Source: a virus
IMG/VR virus record: IMGVR_UViG_3300006805_000121
Span: 1 to 28,070 of that record
Direction: 5' to 3' (one strand)
Length of the DNA stretch: 28,070 nt
Made by a program: the position numbers and the translations under genes. The notes beneath the pieces were generated by a model, which ran no database searches, was not told the DNA's origin, and was given only the letters and a program-made list of their open reading frames with translations. This document shows, one piece after another, positions 6,602 to 13,601 of this stretch (its first letter is position 1; every line of letters starts with the position of its first letter).

Positions 6602-6703
6602 ATAACAATGATTGTTATGGTGTGCCCGGAGGGACTCGAACCCGCCCTTTTCCGCGTGGTTATTGAACTGTAGCGGCCTTGTGACACAGCCGTGACATCA
6701 CAA
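6517..6703. other. attP: Phage attachment site attP: tRNA 3'-end core with arm-type repeats on both sides
   Basis: TTGTGAC occurs at 6517-6523, 6529-6535 and 6679-6685, its reverse complement GTCACAA at 6565-6571 and 6576-6582, and a variant (ATCACAA) at 6697-6703. A 12-bp direct repeat TTGTGACACAGC is at 6529 and 6679. Between the two groups lies an exact 8-bp inverted repeat (ATAACAAT/ATTGTTAT, 6602-6618) touching a tRNA 3'-end sequence (minus strand, CCA at 6618-6620). Arm sites on both sides of a core are the layout of attP, not of attL or attR. Confidence 0.75.
6618..6660 (-). other. tRNA 3'-end fragment (integration core)
   Basis: Read on the minus strand this ends GGTTCGAGTCCCTCC then GGGCACACCA: a T-arm (loop TTCGAGT), acceptor strand CGGGCAC, discriminator A and CCA. 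The T-stem has one mismatch (GCGGG against CCCTC). No matching 5' half beginning GTGCCCG exists upstream, so this is the part of a tRNA carried by the phage, which would restore the host tRNA on integration. The amino acid identity cannot be told from this piece. Confidence 0.8.
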
Positions 6704-6832
6704 CCACGGAAACCAAAGCCTTGCCCAGTTCATCCAGCACTTTATCCCGGCATTCGATGCCGACTCCCAGGCCTTGAGCAGCGGTGGGTGCTCGGCTTTC
6801 CATTTCTGCAGACTAATGATCTCGGCATCCAT
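6698..6832 (-). CDS. Small hypothetical protein, Trp-rich (44 aa)
   Basis: ATG 6832 lies one base after the stop of the upstream gene, with GAAGGA as ribosome site. It starts MDAEIISLQKWKAEHPPLLK and ends CWMNWARLWFPWL, with five Trp in 44 residues. It is the last gene of the late/lysis operon and its stop lies in the right arm of attP. Function unknown. Confidence 0.5.
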   Translation of the reverse strand: MDAEIISLQKWKAEHPPLLKAWESASNAGIKCWMNWARLWFPWL

Positions 6833-6833
6833 T

Positions 6834-7157
6834 TCAAATCCTTCCATTACCCAGGTATAAATCGGCGAGCGCCTGCTCTTTCGTTGCCCATCGACGGATC
6901 GAGAGCAAGCGGAAGTGACGCACAACATAGTGGCCATCGAAGAGGATGACGCAATCACGACGCGTCCAGCGCCGGCGGCGCGGCGGGACATACTCAACGG
7001 TGCGCAGATAGCGCCAACCTGCCCGCTCGGCAAAGCCGAAGTGCGGGATCAGACCGCGAAAAGCATGAGATCGGCGAACCCAGGCATATTGGCGGCAATG
7101 GCCAACGCCCCAGATCCACATGGCGACCAGCCAGCAGTTGAGCATCGGCCGTGACAT
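6834..7157 (-). CDS. Hypothetical Trp/Arg-rich protein (107 aa)
   Basis: ATG 7157 follows the upstream stop by one base (TGA-G-ATG). A hydrophobic N-terminus (CWLVAMWIWGVGHC) is followed by a strongly basic body (VPPRRRRWTRRDCVILFDGH, then YVVRHFRLLSIRRWATKEQA). Codon use fits the neighbouring late genes. No family recognised. Position after the spanins suggests a lysis accessory or a lysogenic-conversion gene. Confidence 0.6.
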   Translation of the reverse strand: MSRPMLNCWLVAMWIWGVGHCRQYAWVRRSHAFRGLIPHFGFAERAGWRYLRTVEYVPPRRRRWTRRDCVILFDGHYVVRHFRLLSIRRWATKEQALADLYLGNGRI

Positions 7158-7158
7158 C

Positions 7159-7269
7159 TCAGGCTTTCACAAATGGATAGCGAAGCCAGCGCCAGGCGAG
7201 CCAGTGACGGCGCCAGCTGCTGGAGGTGGCGATCATGCCGCGATGTCGCTGATTGAGATTCCCGCCCAT
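7159..7269 (-). CDS. Tiny cationic Trp-rich peptide (36 aa)
   Basis: ATG 7269 comes one base after the Rz stop (TAG-C-ATG) and its TGA is one base before the next start. The second half, SSSWRRHWLAWRWLRYPFVK, is cationic and amphipathic, like membrane-active peptides. The tight spacing on both sides supports it as a gene; its size keeps confidence moderate. Confidence 0.45.
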   Translation of the reverse strand: MGGNLNQRHRGMIATSSSWRRHWLAWRWLRYPFVKA

Positions 7270-7270
7270 G

Positions 7271-7729
7271 CTATTTCGGCCAGGCTTCGCTCAGGGTTTG
7301 GACGTCGCTGGCGTGACCGTCAGCTGCTGCTGCCACCGCGCCATATTCTCCCGCGCACTCGCCGAGTAGCTGGAGGGCGGCATCGGCTGTCGCGCTGCTG
7401 GCCTGTCCGGTATTTCCGGACAGCTCACTGCGATGGGCGGCGACGGTGTCGCGCAGGCCGAGAGCAGACCGGCGAGCAGCATCATAGTCAGTGCGGATTT
7501 TCTTTTCGCGTTCGGTAGCGGCATTCTGGGCCTCAGTCAGTTTGGTCATCAGGGATTGCTCTTTGATACGGGCCGCAGACTCGGCAGCGAAGGCGGCCTG
7601 CAGGCGGATGGCCTTGTCAGCATCCCACTTGTCTTGAACCTGCTCCCGTCCGGTCGTGCAGCCGGCGATGAATGTTCCTGCCAGGAAGGCCAGAATGGCA
7701 GCGATACGAACGAGCGGCTCGGTCAGCAT
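7271..7729 (-). CDS. Rz: Inner-membrane spanin, Rz-like (152 aa)
   Basis: An N-terminal hydrophobic segment (LVRIAAILAFLAGTFIAG) is followed by a charged helical/coiled-coil body (LTEAQNAATEREKKIRTDYD), as in i-spanins that bridge the inner membrane to Rz1. The start overlaps the endolysin stop by 7 bp. A second gene, Rz1, is fully embedded in another frame. The hydrophobic segment ends IAGCTTG, which resembles a lipobox, but position and the nested partner support the Rz role. Confidence 0.85.
   Translation of the reverse strand: MLTEPLVRIAAILAFLAGTFIAGCTTGREQVQDKWDADKAIRLQAAFAAESAARIKEQSLMTKLTEAQNAATEREKKIRTDYDAARRSALGLRDTVAAHRSELSGNTGQASSATADAALQLLGECAGEYGAVAAAADGHASDVQTLSEAWPK
7291..7524 (-). 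CDS. Rz1: Outer-membrane lipoprotein spanin, Rz1-like (77 aa), nested in Rz
   Basis: A lipoprotein signal (KRKSALTMMLLAGLLSAC) with Cys at about residue 24 is followed by a Pro-rich region (PSPPIAVSCPEIPDRPAARQ). The gene lies wholly inside Rz in a different frame. Full nesting, a lipobox and Pro-richness are the hallmarks of Rz1. After processing it would be anchored in the outer membrane and pair with Rz to fuse the membranes in the last lysis step. Confidence 0.88.
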   Translation of the reverse strand: MPLPNAKRKSALTMMLLAGLLSACATPSPPIAVSCPEIPDRPAARQPMPPSSYSASARENMARWQQQLTVTPATSKP

Positions 7730-8271
7730 CCCAGCACCTTGCGCGCACGATCGAAGTAAGCCAGGCGATCAACGTAACCATTCAGGCCGCCATTGATGAC
7801 ACGGGTGATTGTCTGGAAGCTGTTCGGGCAATCTGCTGTGACGTTCAGGCCGCGTACCCACCAGAACCAGGCCGCCGATCGGGCGGCATTATTCGGCTCC
7901 TCGAGCAGCTCCGGCTCGGCAATCAGAATGTCGGAATCGCCGAATAGTGCCAGGCTGCACTGCCGGTAATTGTGCCGGCCGGTTATCTGGATCAGACCGC
8001 GCCCCTTGAAACGCTGGCCATCGCCATCGGCTTCCGGCGTGTTGCCGAGGCGTTCCGCCAGGCGGCCGGTATCGTAACTGGCACCGCTGGCCAGCTCGCG
8101 CACGTAGCGCAGTTCGCCAGATTCATGGGCAATCTGCGCCAGGAAGGCGGCAATCCGCCGCGGGGTATCGATGCCGAATTCCGTCATGGCCTCGTTGAGC
8201 GCATCGATCCAGAGCAGCGCCCGGCTTTTGGCATAGGGCATGATCTTGATCAGTTGTTCGGCCGTGATCAT
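7723..8271 (-). CDS. Endolysin, glycoside hydrolase family 19 (182 aa)
   Basis: The motifs AAFLAQIAHESGELRYVREL (catalytic Glu near residue 50) and QRFKGRGLIQITGRHNYRQC are typical of GH19 chitinase-like phage lysins, which cut the glycan strands of peptidoglycan. Length is normal for a single-domain lysin. There is no signal peptide, so it needs the holin to cross the membrane. The ATG overlaps the holin stop (ATGA). Confidence 0.92.
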   Translation of the reverse strand: MITAEQLIKIMPYAKSRALLWIDALNEAMTEFGIDTPRRIAAFLAQIAHESGELRYVRELASGASYDTGRLAERLGNTPEADGDGQRFKGRGLIQITGRHNYRQCSLALFGDSDILIAEPELLEEPNNAARSAAWFWWVRGLNVTADCPNSFQTITRVINGGLNGYVDRLAYFDRARKVLGC

Positions 8272-8561
8272 GACTTGCCGCCGCTGACGTTGATCACGCG
8301 ATCCTCAAGGAGCTTGATGGCCTCGCCGCCCATGTAACCAGCCATGCCGCAGATAAGGGCCGACATGGGGCCGGACAGGCCATATTCGACAGCGATCAAC
8401 CAGAACATCAGGCCGGCAAAGCCGGATACTGAAAGATGGATGATCATCGCCGCCAGCTTGAAGACTTTTCCCTTCTGGACCTGACGAAGATACCCAACAG
8501 TGCCACCCCAAAGGGCAGTAATTGCGGGAAGCCAATACTGGACGATTTCCTTTTCAGGCAC
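8268..8561 (-). CDS. Holin (97 aa, GTG start)
   Basis: A GTG at 8561 is preceded by GGAGAAGGG at a proper distance, so I prefer it over the long upstream extension, which is Arg-rich and unlike protein. The product starts VPEKEIVQYWLPAITALWGG and has about three hydrophobic segments (near 8-25, 36-60 and 64-80), with a charged end. Size, topology and position before the endolysin fit a holin. Confidence 0.82.
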   Translation of the reverse strand: MPEKEIVQYWLPAITALWGGTVGYLRQVQKGKVFKLAAMIIHLSVSGFAGLMFWLIAVEYGLSGPMSALICGMAGYMGGEAIKLLEDRVINVSGGKS

Positions 8562-8600
8562 TTTTGTTCCCTTCTCCGGTCTTTGCCGGCGATGTGGCGT

Positions 8601-8621
8601 AAAAAAACCGTCCGAAGGCGG
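8601..8621 (-). terminator. Weak candidate terminator between tail and lysis genes
   Basis: On the minus strand CCGCC-TTCG-GACGG can fold with one C-A mismatch and is followed by seven T. It would partly end late transcription before the holin gene. The stem is short and imperfect. Confidence 0.3.
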
Positions 8622-8640
8622 CTGCATAGATAATAATTTC

Positions 8641-10137
8641 TCAAACCCAGCAAACCGGCGATGCGCCCCGCGCAATCGCACCAGTGACCGGATGCTCAGA
8701 GGCGTATTTCGCACCGCCAGAAAATAGCGTCGGCGAATAGACAGTTGATTCACTTCCGACCGCCCCGACAACGCCGCGAAAAACCACGTTGTTAGTGATC
8801 GTGGCACCAGGCAGCAAGTACTCCCGGTGAATCAATCCATAAACCGAATTGCTATATCGCCAGGCTCCGAATATTGCCTCGCCATTTGGCCCGGCGTTTG
8901 GTCCAAGCGGTCCATATGAATCCGCGCCAGCTTGTGACCCGTAGCGCCACGACTCGACGCCAGATAAGGTTGTGCTGCCGGAGCCAAAGTTGAAAATGGT
9001 CGAACTGCTTGACGACGTGACGGGCGCCAGGCCGGATTTGTAGCTAATGCTCGCCGTCCCTGATGCGGTAACGCTCATACTTTGCGATAAGACGGCAGCA
9101 CCATTTGCGCGAATCTCGGCGGTGACGGTGAAGGTTGATGATTTTGTGAACGTCCAAAGACAATCACCACCCGTTACGTCGACGCCGGAAATGGAAACAT
9201 CCCCGGTTCCGGTGTAATTCTCTTTGCGATGGAGCGTCATGATCTGGGCGACGCCAGCCACATACCGAGCACCGATCAGCAAGGTATGCTCGGTGTAATC
9301 ATTTTGCGCCGTTGGCCATGATCGCCAGTTATTAATCGCCACCCAGCCAGGCGCGTTATAGCTGGACTGGACGATGTACTGCGGCGACCAGGTGCCATCC
9401 ATATAGGCAATTTTCCACGTTTGGGAAACGCTTGTAGCCTGGCTGGAACTGCCAACAAAATCGGCCAGCTTTGTAATGCTTGCCGTGGCGGACGGAGGTA
9501 TTCCGGTAATGCTCACCTCGAACAGCCCCAGCACCCGCCTGAACGGAAACGGCGTTGTCGATACCGTCTCAAAAACTGACATCAGAAATTTTGATCCAGT
9601 TTCGTTGATGTCTTCAATGATCGAAAGAACTCCGGCCCCGGCAATGTCACCACCGGCATCGAATGTTGCGCTAACCATTGTTGTGGCCTGCGTCACCACT
9701 GTTGCCGCAGGGTCTGAAATCTCACCGAAATTTGTCAGATTGAGGATGATTTCGAGCCGGTTTACACCACTCGTCGAGGTAGGGTTTCGATTGACGTCGA
9801 CATGCCACGCAGAGCCGTCGCTCGCGATATAAATCGGCCCGCCCATGTTTTTGCCGTACAGCCGCTGATAGCCGCCGGAGAGCAGCGCATAATTGAGCCA
9901 GGTACGGCCAGCCGCTACATCATTCGCATCGTTTGTTGCTGCGGCTACACCGGGCTTTGCCAGCTTTGCGCAAAATCCAGGTGGGTTGAAATCGGTGCCG
10001 GAAGGCGCTATGCCGGGAATGGCGAAGGCAGGCCCAGCCGGAGGGGTCACATAGCCTGTCGCTATGCTGTACAGGCCGTGCCACGGGTGGCCGAACTTCA
10101 GAACCTCGTTGAGAAGGACTGCTTCACCCTGGCTCAT
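8641..10137 (-). CDS. Virion protein, probably tail tip or fibre (498 aa)
   Basis: Last structural gene before lysis. The N-terminus (MSQGEAVLLNEVLKFGHPWH) is globular; the remainder is rich in Ser, Thr, Gly and Ala with repeating beta-strand patterns (VTVTAEIRANGAAVLSQSMS-like), as in tail-tip adhesins. No enzymatic motif is seen. The start overlaps the previous stop (ATGA). Receptor binding is inferred from position and composition only. Confidence 0.6.
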   Translation of the reverse strand: MSQGEAVLLNEVLKFGHPWHGLYSIATGYVTPPAGPAFAIPGIAPSGTDFNPPGFCAKLAKPGVAAATNDANDVAAGRTWLNYALLSGGYQRLYGKNMGGPIYIASDGSAWHVDVNRNPTSTSGVNRLEIILNLTNFGEISDPAATVVTQATTMVSATFDAGGDIAGAGVLSIIEDINETGSKFLMSVFETVSTTPFPFRRVLGLFEVSITGIPPSATASITKLADFVGSSSQATSVSQTWKIAYMDGTWSPQYIVQSSYNAPGWVAINNWRSWPTAQNDYTEHTLLIGARYVAGVAQIMTLHRKENYTGTGDVSISGVDVTGGDCLWTFTKSSTFTVTAEIRANGAAVLSQSMSVTASGTASISYKSGLAPVTSSSSSTIFNFGSGSTTLSGVESWRYGSQAGADSYGPLGPNAGPNGEAIFGAWRYSNSVYGLIHREYLLPGATITNNVVFRGVVGAVGSESTVYSPTLFSGGAKYASEHPVTGAIARGASPVCWV

Positions 10138-10454
10138 GGATGGTCAAATACCAGTTGTGCAGCGGCACCGGTCGCATCGGTGAAGTCGATTGTCTTGACT
10201 GGCTTGATCTGCAGTGAAAATAATCCGTCCGTGCTGACGATCACGGTCGGGCTATGCCACGTCCGGGCTGCATAGGATGTCTCGGTTAGTGGGGATGAAA
10301 TACCTCCACTGCCCCCACCTTTACCGTTGTTATTGAGTGCAGCCGATTTTGCAGCACCGGCAGCAGGTCTATTTTTCATCGGCTCGACAGGCTGAGCAGC
10401 GCCTTGTGCCTCTTCGGTCAGCGCGCGGAGCGCCTCAGTCAGATCTTTACTCAT
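10134..10454 (-). CDS. Small tail-region hypothetical protein (106 aa)
   Basis: A charged helical start (MSKDLTEALRALTEEAQGAA) leads into an Asn/Gly/Ser linker (NNNGKGGGSGG) and a beta-rich end (VIVSTDGLFSLQIKPVKTID). The start overlaps the previous stop (ATGA) and the end overlaps the next gene, so it is part of the tail-tip operon. A linker or adaptor role is possible; no family recognised. Confidence 0.6.
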   Translation of the reverse strand: MSKDLTEALRALTEEAQGAAQPVEPMKNRPAAGAAKSAALNNNGKGGGSGGISSPLTETSYAARTWHSPTVIVSTDGLFSLQIKPVKTIDFTDATGAAAQLVFDHP

Positions 10455-10867
10455 GTCTCGATCAACTCGTTGGTCGTCAGGCCGATGTCTTTGTATACGC
10501 CGACTACATGCAGGCTATCGAGCACCGACATGTGGATGGGGATAGCGTTGGCGATCCCGCTCAAGATGATTGCCGGCAGGACCAGCGCTGCACCAGGCGT
10601 TGCTGAAGCCAGGCCAGAGGCAGATAGTGCCAGGCGCAAGGTGCTGCTCGGCAGGCCGATGGCCGGGGCTGCATCCGTCGGTGAAATGGTAATGGCGGCG
10701 ACGCCTGGCGAGCTTTTAACACGGCATGTCCTGCCCGGCAGCGGACTACCAAAGTAAATGACCTTGTCCGCTGGAGTCGGGTACAGATGGTCCTGGACAA
10801 AAGCCAGGCGATGAACCAGACGGGTAGTCAGGGCGGGATCAGCGTAAAAACCGAAACTCAGGGCCAT
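10451..10867 (-). CDS. Tail-region hypothetical protein (138 aa)
   Basis: I chose ATG 10867 (MALSFGFYADPALTTRLVHR), 7 bp after the preceding stop; the longer upstream frame is Pro/Arg rich and overlaps the previous gene. The sequence is mostly beta-strand-like (VIYFGSPLPGRTCRVKSSPG, VVGVYKDIGLTTNELIET). It is probably a tail-tip structural protein. Confidence 0.65.
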   Translation of the reverse strand: MALSFGFYADPALTTRLVHRLAFVQDHLYPTPADKVIYFGSPLPGRTCRVKSSPGVAAITISPTDAAPAIGLPSSTLRLALSASGLASATPGAALVLPAIILSGIANAIPIHMSVLDSLHVVGVYKDIGLTTNELIET

Positions 10868-10874
10868 GGCGATC

Positions 10875-12722
10875 TCAGAAGGTGATGGCCAGCGAACCGC
10901 CGGCAATGGACCAGGTTGCGGAGATCGTGCCGGCCTGTTCCAGGGCGTCACGGTGTGACTGGGAAATAGCAGGCATGATCACGCGGAATTGCTCCTGGTA
11001 CGTCGGCGCAGTCGGGTCGTAGCTACCGGCTGTAGGCAGGACGTTGCACAAGAATCCGATCAACGTATCCGGGTCGGGTGTGCGCGGCGTATCGGCGCGG
11101 CCGCCGACATGGTTGGCGAGGGCAACAGGCGTACCAATATGCGCTACAACACCAGTCGGCGCCACAGCTGAAGCCGTAATGGCGGTGCTGCTGCCGGCGC
11201 TTTCCGGCACGGCTAGCACAATCGATGTCTCGGTATCCCCACTATCGATATCAAGCATGTGCTCGAGATCAATGACCTGCCCCGTCGCGCTGACACCTTG
11301 AGCGGAAATGGCTAAGACGGATCCGATTTCCCAACGTGGATCTATCGGCCGGGAAAAAGATACTGTGCGATTACGGAGCGCCCGAGCGACCTTGCGGACG
11401 ACCTTACCGACCATATGGGTCGTGGCAGCATCGATGTCGGCCTGCACGATATCAGCCCAGTAATCGCTCCCACCATTGGCGCCGGGGTGCGGCGGCAATA
11501 GCCCCTCATAGCCTGTAGGTGGCACTGCCACAGTCGGCGCGTTACTGGCCCAGATACCGATATCTGCTTCGGCTGTAGGGGTAGTTTCCCACTCGGCGCC
11601 ATCAAAGTCGCTGCTGAGTGCTTCATTGATCGTTTCAGTACGATCTGATCCGCCGGTCAAGGTAATCGTGTAGGTGTAAGACGTCTCCACGTTTTGATAC
11701 CAGCGGCGGTATAGCGTGCAATTGACTGAGTCAGCCAGGAACGGGGCATTCTCATAGGACACGATGTACGTGATGGTGGCGGGGCCGACGATCACGGGAT
11801 AGGTCCCAGGTGTTGGCGAAACGACATTGATTTCGCCCTTGACTTGCCATTCGGAAATACCTGACAGCGCCTGCTGTACGGCAGCTTTTGTTGCCCAGTT
11901 CGTGCCGTGAACGACGAAGTCGGTAAAGGTAAGACGCGACCAAGTCACGGCGCGCTCGATCTGGTGCAGACGCGGATGACGGTGCTTGAGCGTCGCGGTA
12001 AAAGTGCCTGGCAGATCGGCAGGCCAGGTCGGGCTGATCGATACCGAATCATCAAAAACATCGCCTGCACCGAAGATTGCGGACGGCGTACCAATGGACC
12101 AAGGTATCGCCTGCCATAAACCTGTGCTGTCGATCGATACGGCACCGGCCATGCTATCAAGCAGCGTGGAAAAATAGGATACCGGGTCGGGGTCGGTGGC
12201 ATTCCACGAGTAGAGCTTTTGTGCTGGGAAAGCCAGGCCACCGAACAGCGCCTCGACCTCAGCAGCAGACTGGCAAGCGGCAATGCGCGCCTGATAACCA
12301 TCACGGCAGGACAATGTGACAGTATGCGATGTCATATCCAGCGGAGCACGCTCAACCGTACCGGCAAAAAGCTGGTAATAGGCCAAGGCACCTGCCCGAT
12401 CCAACGAAACACCGATGGTGATTTCCTGTCCAGCCAGGGAAGTCAAATCGCTAGCCAGGAGCGGCTGGTAAGAAAGTGTCGCAATACGCGCTGAATCTTC
12501 AGCGGCACTGATCTTGATCTGCCCCGATAGACGGTCCGAAATATCAGAGCCATCAAGCATGACCACCGGTACCCAGCGCAGGCCACCTGGCGCTGACAAA
12601 AAGACATTCGGATTGATCACTGCGATCTGCAGTCCGAGCGTCACATAGCCAGTATCCGGCGGCGGCGTAGATGTGCCGCCGGAATCAAATGACGCATCGA
12701 AAGCAGCGTCGAATGCGGACAT
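10875..12722 (-). CDS. Large tail tip / baseplate-hub-like protein (615 aa)
   Basis: After an Asp/Phe-rich start (MSAFDAAFDASFDSGG) comes a region (VPVVMLDGSDISDRLSGQIK, ATLSYQPLLASDLTSLAGQE, AYYQLFAGTVERAPLDMTSH) like the beta-barrel hub domains of siphovirus distal-tail/hub proteins. Later a positively charged segment (KVARALRNRTVSFSRPIDPR) precedes a strand-rich end. It starts by a one-base overlap (TAATG) with the upstream gene. It likely forms the tip of the tail below the tape measure; exact family not certain. Confidence 0.65.
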   Translation of the reverse strand: MSAFDAAFDASFDSGGTSTPPPDTGYVTLGLQIAVINPNVFLSAPGGLRWVPVVMLDGSDISDRLSGQIKISAAEDSARIATLSYQPLLASDLTSLAGQEITIGVSLDRAGALAYYQLFAGTVERAPLDMTSHTVTLSCRDGYQARIAACQSAAEVEALFGGLAFPAQKLYSWNATDPDPVSYFSTLLDSMAGAVSIDSTGLWQAIPWSIGTPSAIFGAGDVFDDSVSISPTWPADLPGTFTATLKHRHPRLHQIERAVTWSRLTFTDFVVHGTNWATKAAVQQALSGISEWQVKGEINVVSPTPGTYPVIVGPATITYIVSYENAPFLADSVNCTLYRRWYQNVETSYTYTITLTGGSDRTETINEALSSDFDGAEWETTPTAEADIGIWASNAPTVAVPPTGYEGLLPPHPGANGGSDYWADIVQADIDAATTHMVGKVVRKVARALRNRTVSFSRPIDPRWEIGSVLAISAQGVSATGQVIDLEHMLDIDSGDTETSIVLAVPESAGSSTAITASAVAPTGVVAHIGTPVALANHVGGRADTPRTPDPDTLIGFLCNVLPTAGSYDPTAPTYQEQFRVIMPAISQSHRDALEQAGTISATWSIAGGSLAITF

Positions 12723-13162
12723 TATTCGACCTGCCCGATGATGGTGACAAAAACCTTGATATTGGATGTCGGATTAGCCAGTACACCGGAAGCGTTATAG
12801 ATCTCCAGAGAGACCGATCCATAATTGCTGGAAGCAAACCATGTCCAACCGGCGGGAAGTCCTGAAATACTGACTGCCCCAATATACGTCACCACCATGT
12901 AACCCGCGCGGACGGGATAAGCGCTTGTATCAATAGATGCGTCGAAATGCCCAGTCGACGTTTTTGTGAACGAGCTGGAAATCGGTCCGACATTATTGGT
13001 CGGCGTCGTGACCGATCCGCTTACTGTGTAAGCAAAGCCCAGCACGGCACAGGTAACAACGGAACCAGCCTCAAGTACGTGCGGGTCATCCCAGTTTTCG
13101 CCGCCGACTTTTCCGGCATCGGTATTGGCTAGACCAGACACTTTTTCATGGGTTAAACGCAT
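12722..13162 (-). CDS. Tail-region hypothetical protein (146 aa)
   Basis: Starts MRLTHEKVSGLANTDAGKVG; the rest is beta-rich (YMVVTYIGAVSISGLPAGWT, VSLEIYNASGVLANPTSNIK), consistent with a small virion domain. It lies one base after the preceding stop and overlaps the next start by one base. No family recognised. Confidence 0.65.
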   Translation of the reverse strand: MRLTHEKVSGLANTDAGKVGGENWDDPHVLEAGSVVTCAVLGFAYTVSGSVTTPTNNVGPISSSFTKTSTGHFDASIDTSAYPVRAGYMVVTYIGAVSISGLPAGWTWFASSNYGSVSLEIYNASGVLANPTSNIKVFVTIIGQVE

Positions 13163-13163
13163 C

Positions 13164-13601
13164 TCATGCTACCTCGCAGGTTAAATTCCAGGCCGGCGCA
13201 TTGCTGCGCCCATGGCGCTGGGATGGGGGCTCGGCAATCACTGTCATCTTGATGTAGACGTATCGAATGGCATTGCCATCTTTATCGGTGACTGTGTGCT
13301 CCGGAAAATCTGACCGCGCTATCCAACCTGACGGCAGCGGCTCTCCAACCGACAAGCCGACTGGGGTTGGCAACTCGATATCGAAAGGCTGGTCATAGTC
13401 GATTGCGTTGAGTACGGATGGCACCCAACCACTGGCCGATATCGAGACTCGCCACTTGCGCCAATGGGTCAATTTCAAGGCGGCGCCATTGGCCATACGG
13501 CGCGTCGTTGAACCACCGATTGGATCAATCGTCTGCTCATAATCGAGCCAGCTCAGGATCGGCAGATCGATGCCATCAATAATCAGACTGGGCAAACTCA
13601 C
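13164..13601 (-). CDS. Tail-region hypothetical protein (145 aa, GTG start)
   Basis: The GTG at 13601 overlaps the tape-measure stop (GTGA). The protein starts (V)SLPSLIIDGIDLPILSWLD with an acidic, strand-rich body ending in APAWNLTCEVA. Placed directly after the tape measure, where siphoviruses carry distal-tail or minor-tail proteins, so a tail-tip connector is plausible. Confidence 0.65.
   Translation of the reverse strand: MSLPSLIIDGIDLPILSWLDYEQTIDPIGGSTTRRMANGAALKLTHWRKWRVSISASGWVPSVLNAIDYDQPFDIELPTPVGLSVGEPLPSGWIARSDFPEHTVTDKDGNAIRYVYIKMTVIAEPPSQRHGRSNAPAWNLTCEVA

Noticed and set aside
6618-6700. Complete tRNA gene
   Set aside because: Only the T-arm, acceptor 3' strand and CCA are present; no 5' acceptor strand GTGCCCG or D-arm is found, so it is an integration core.
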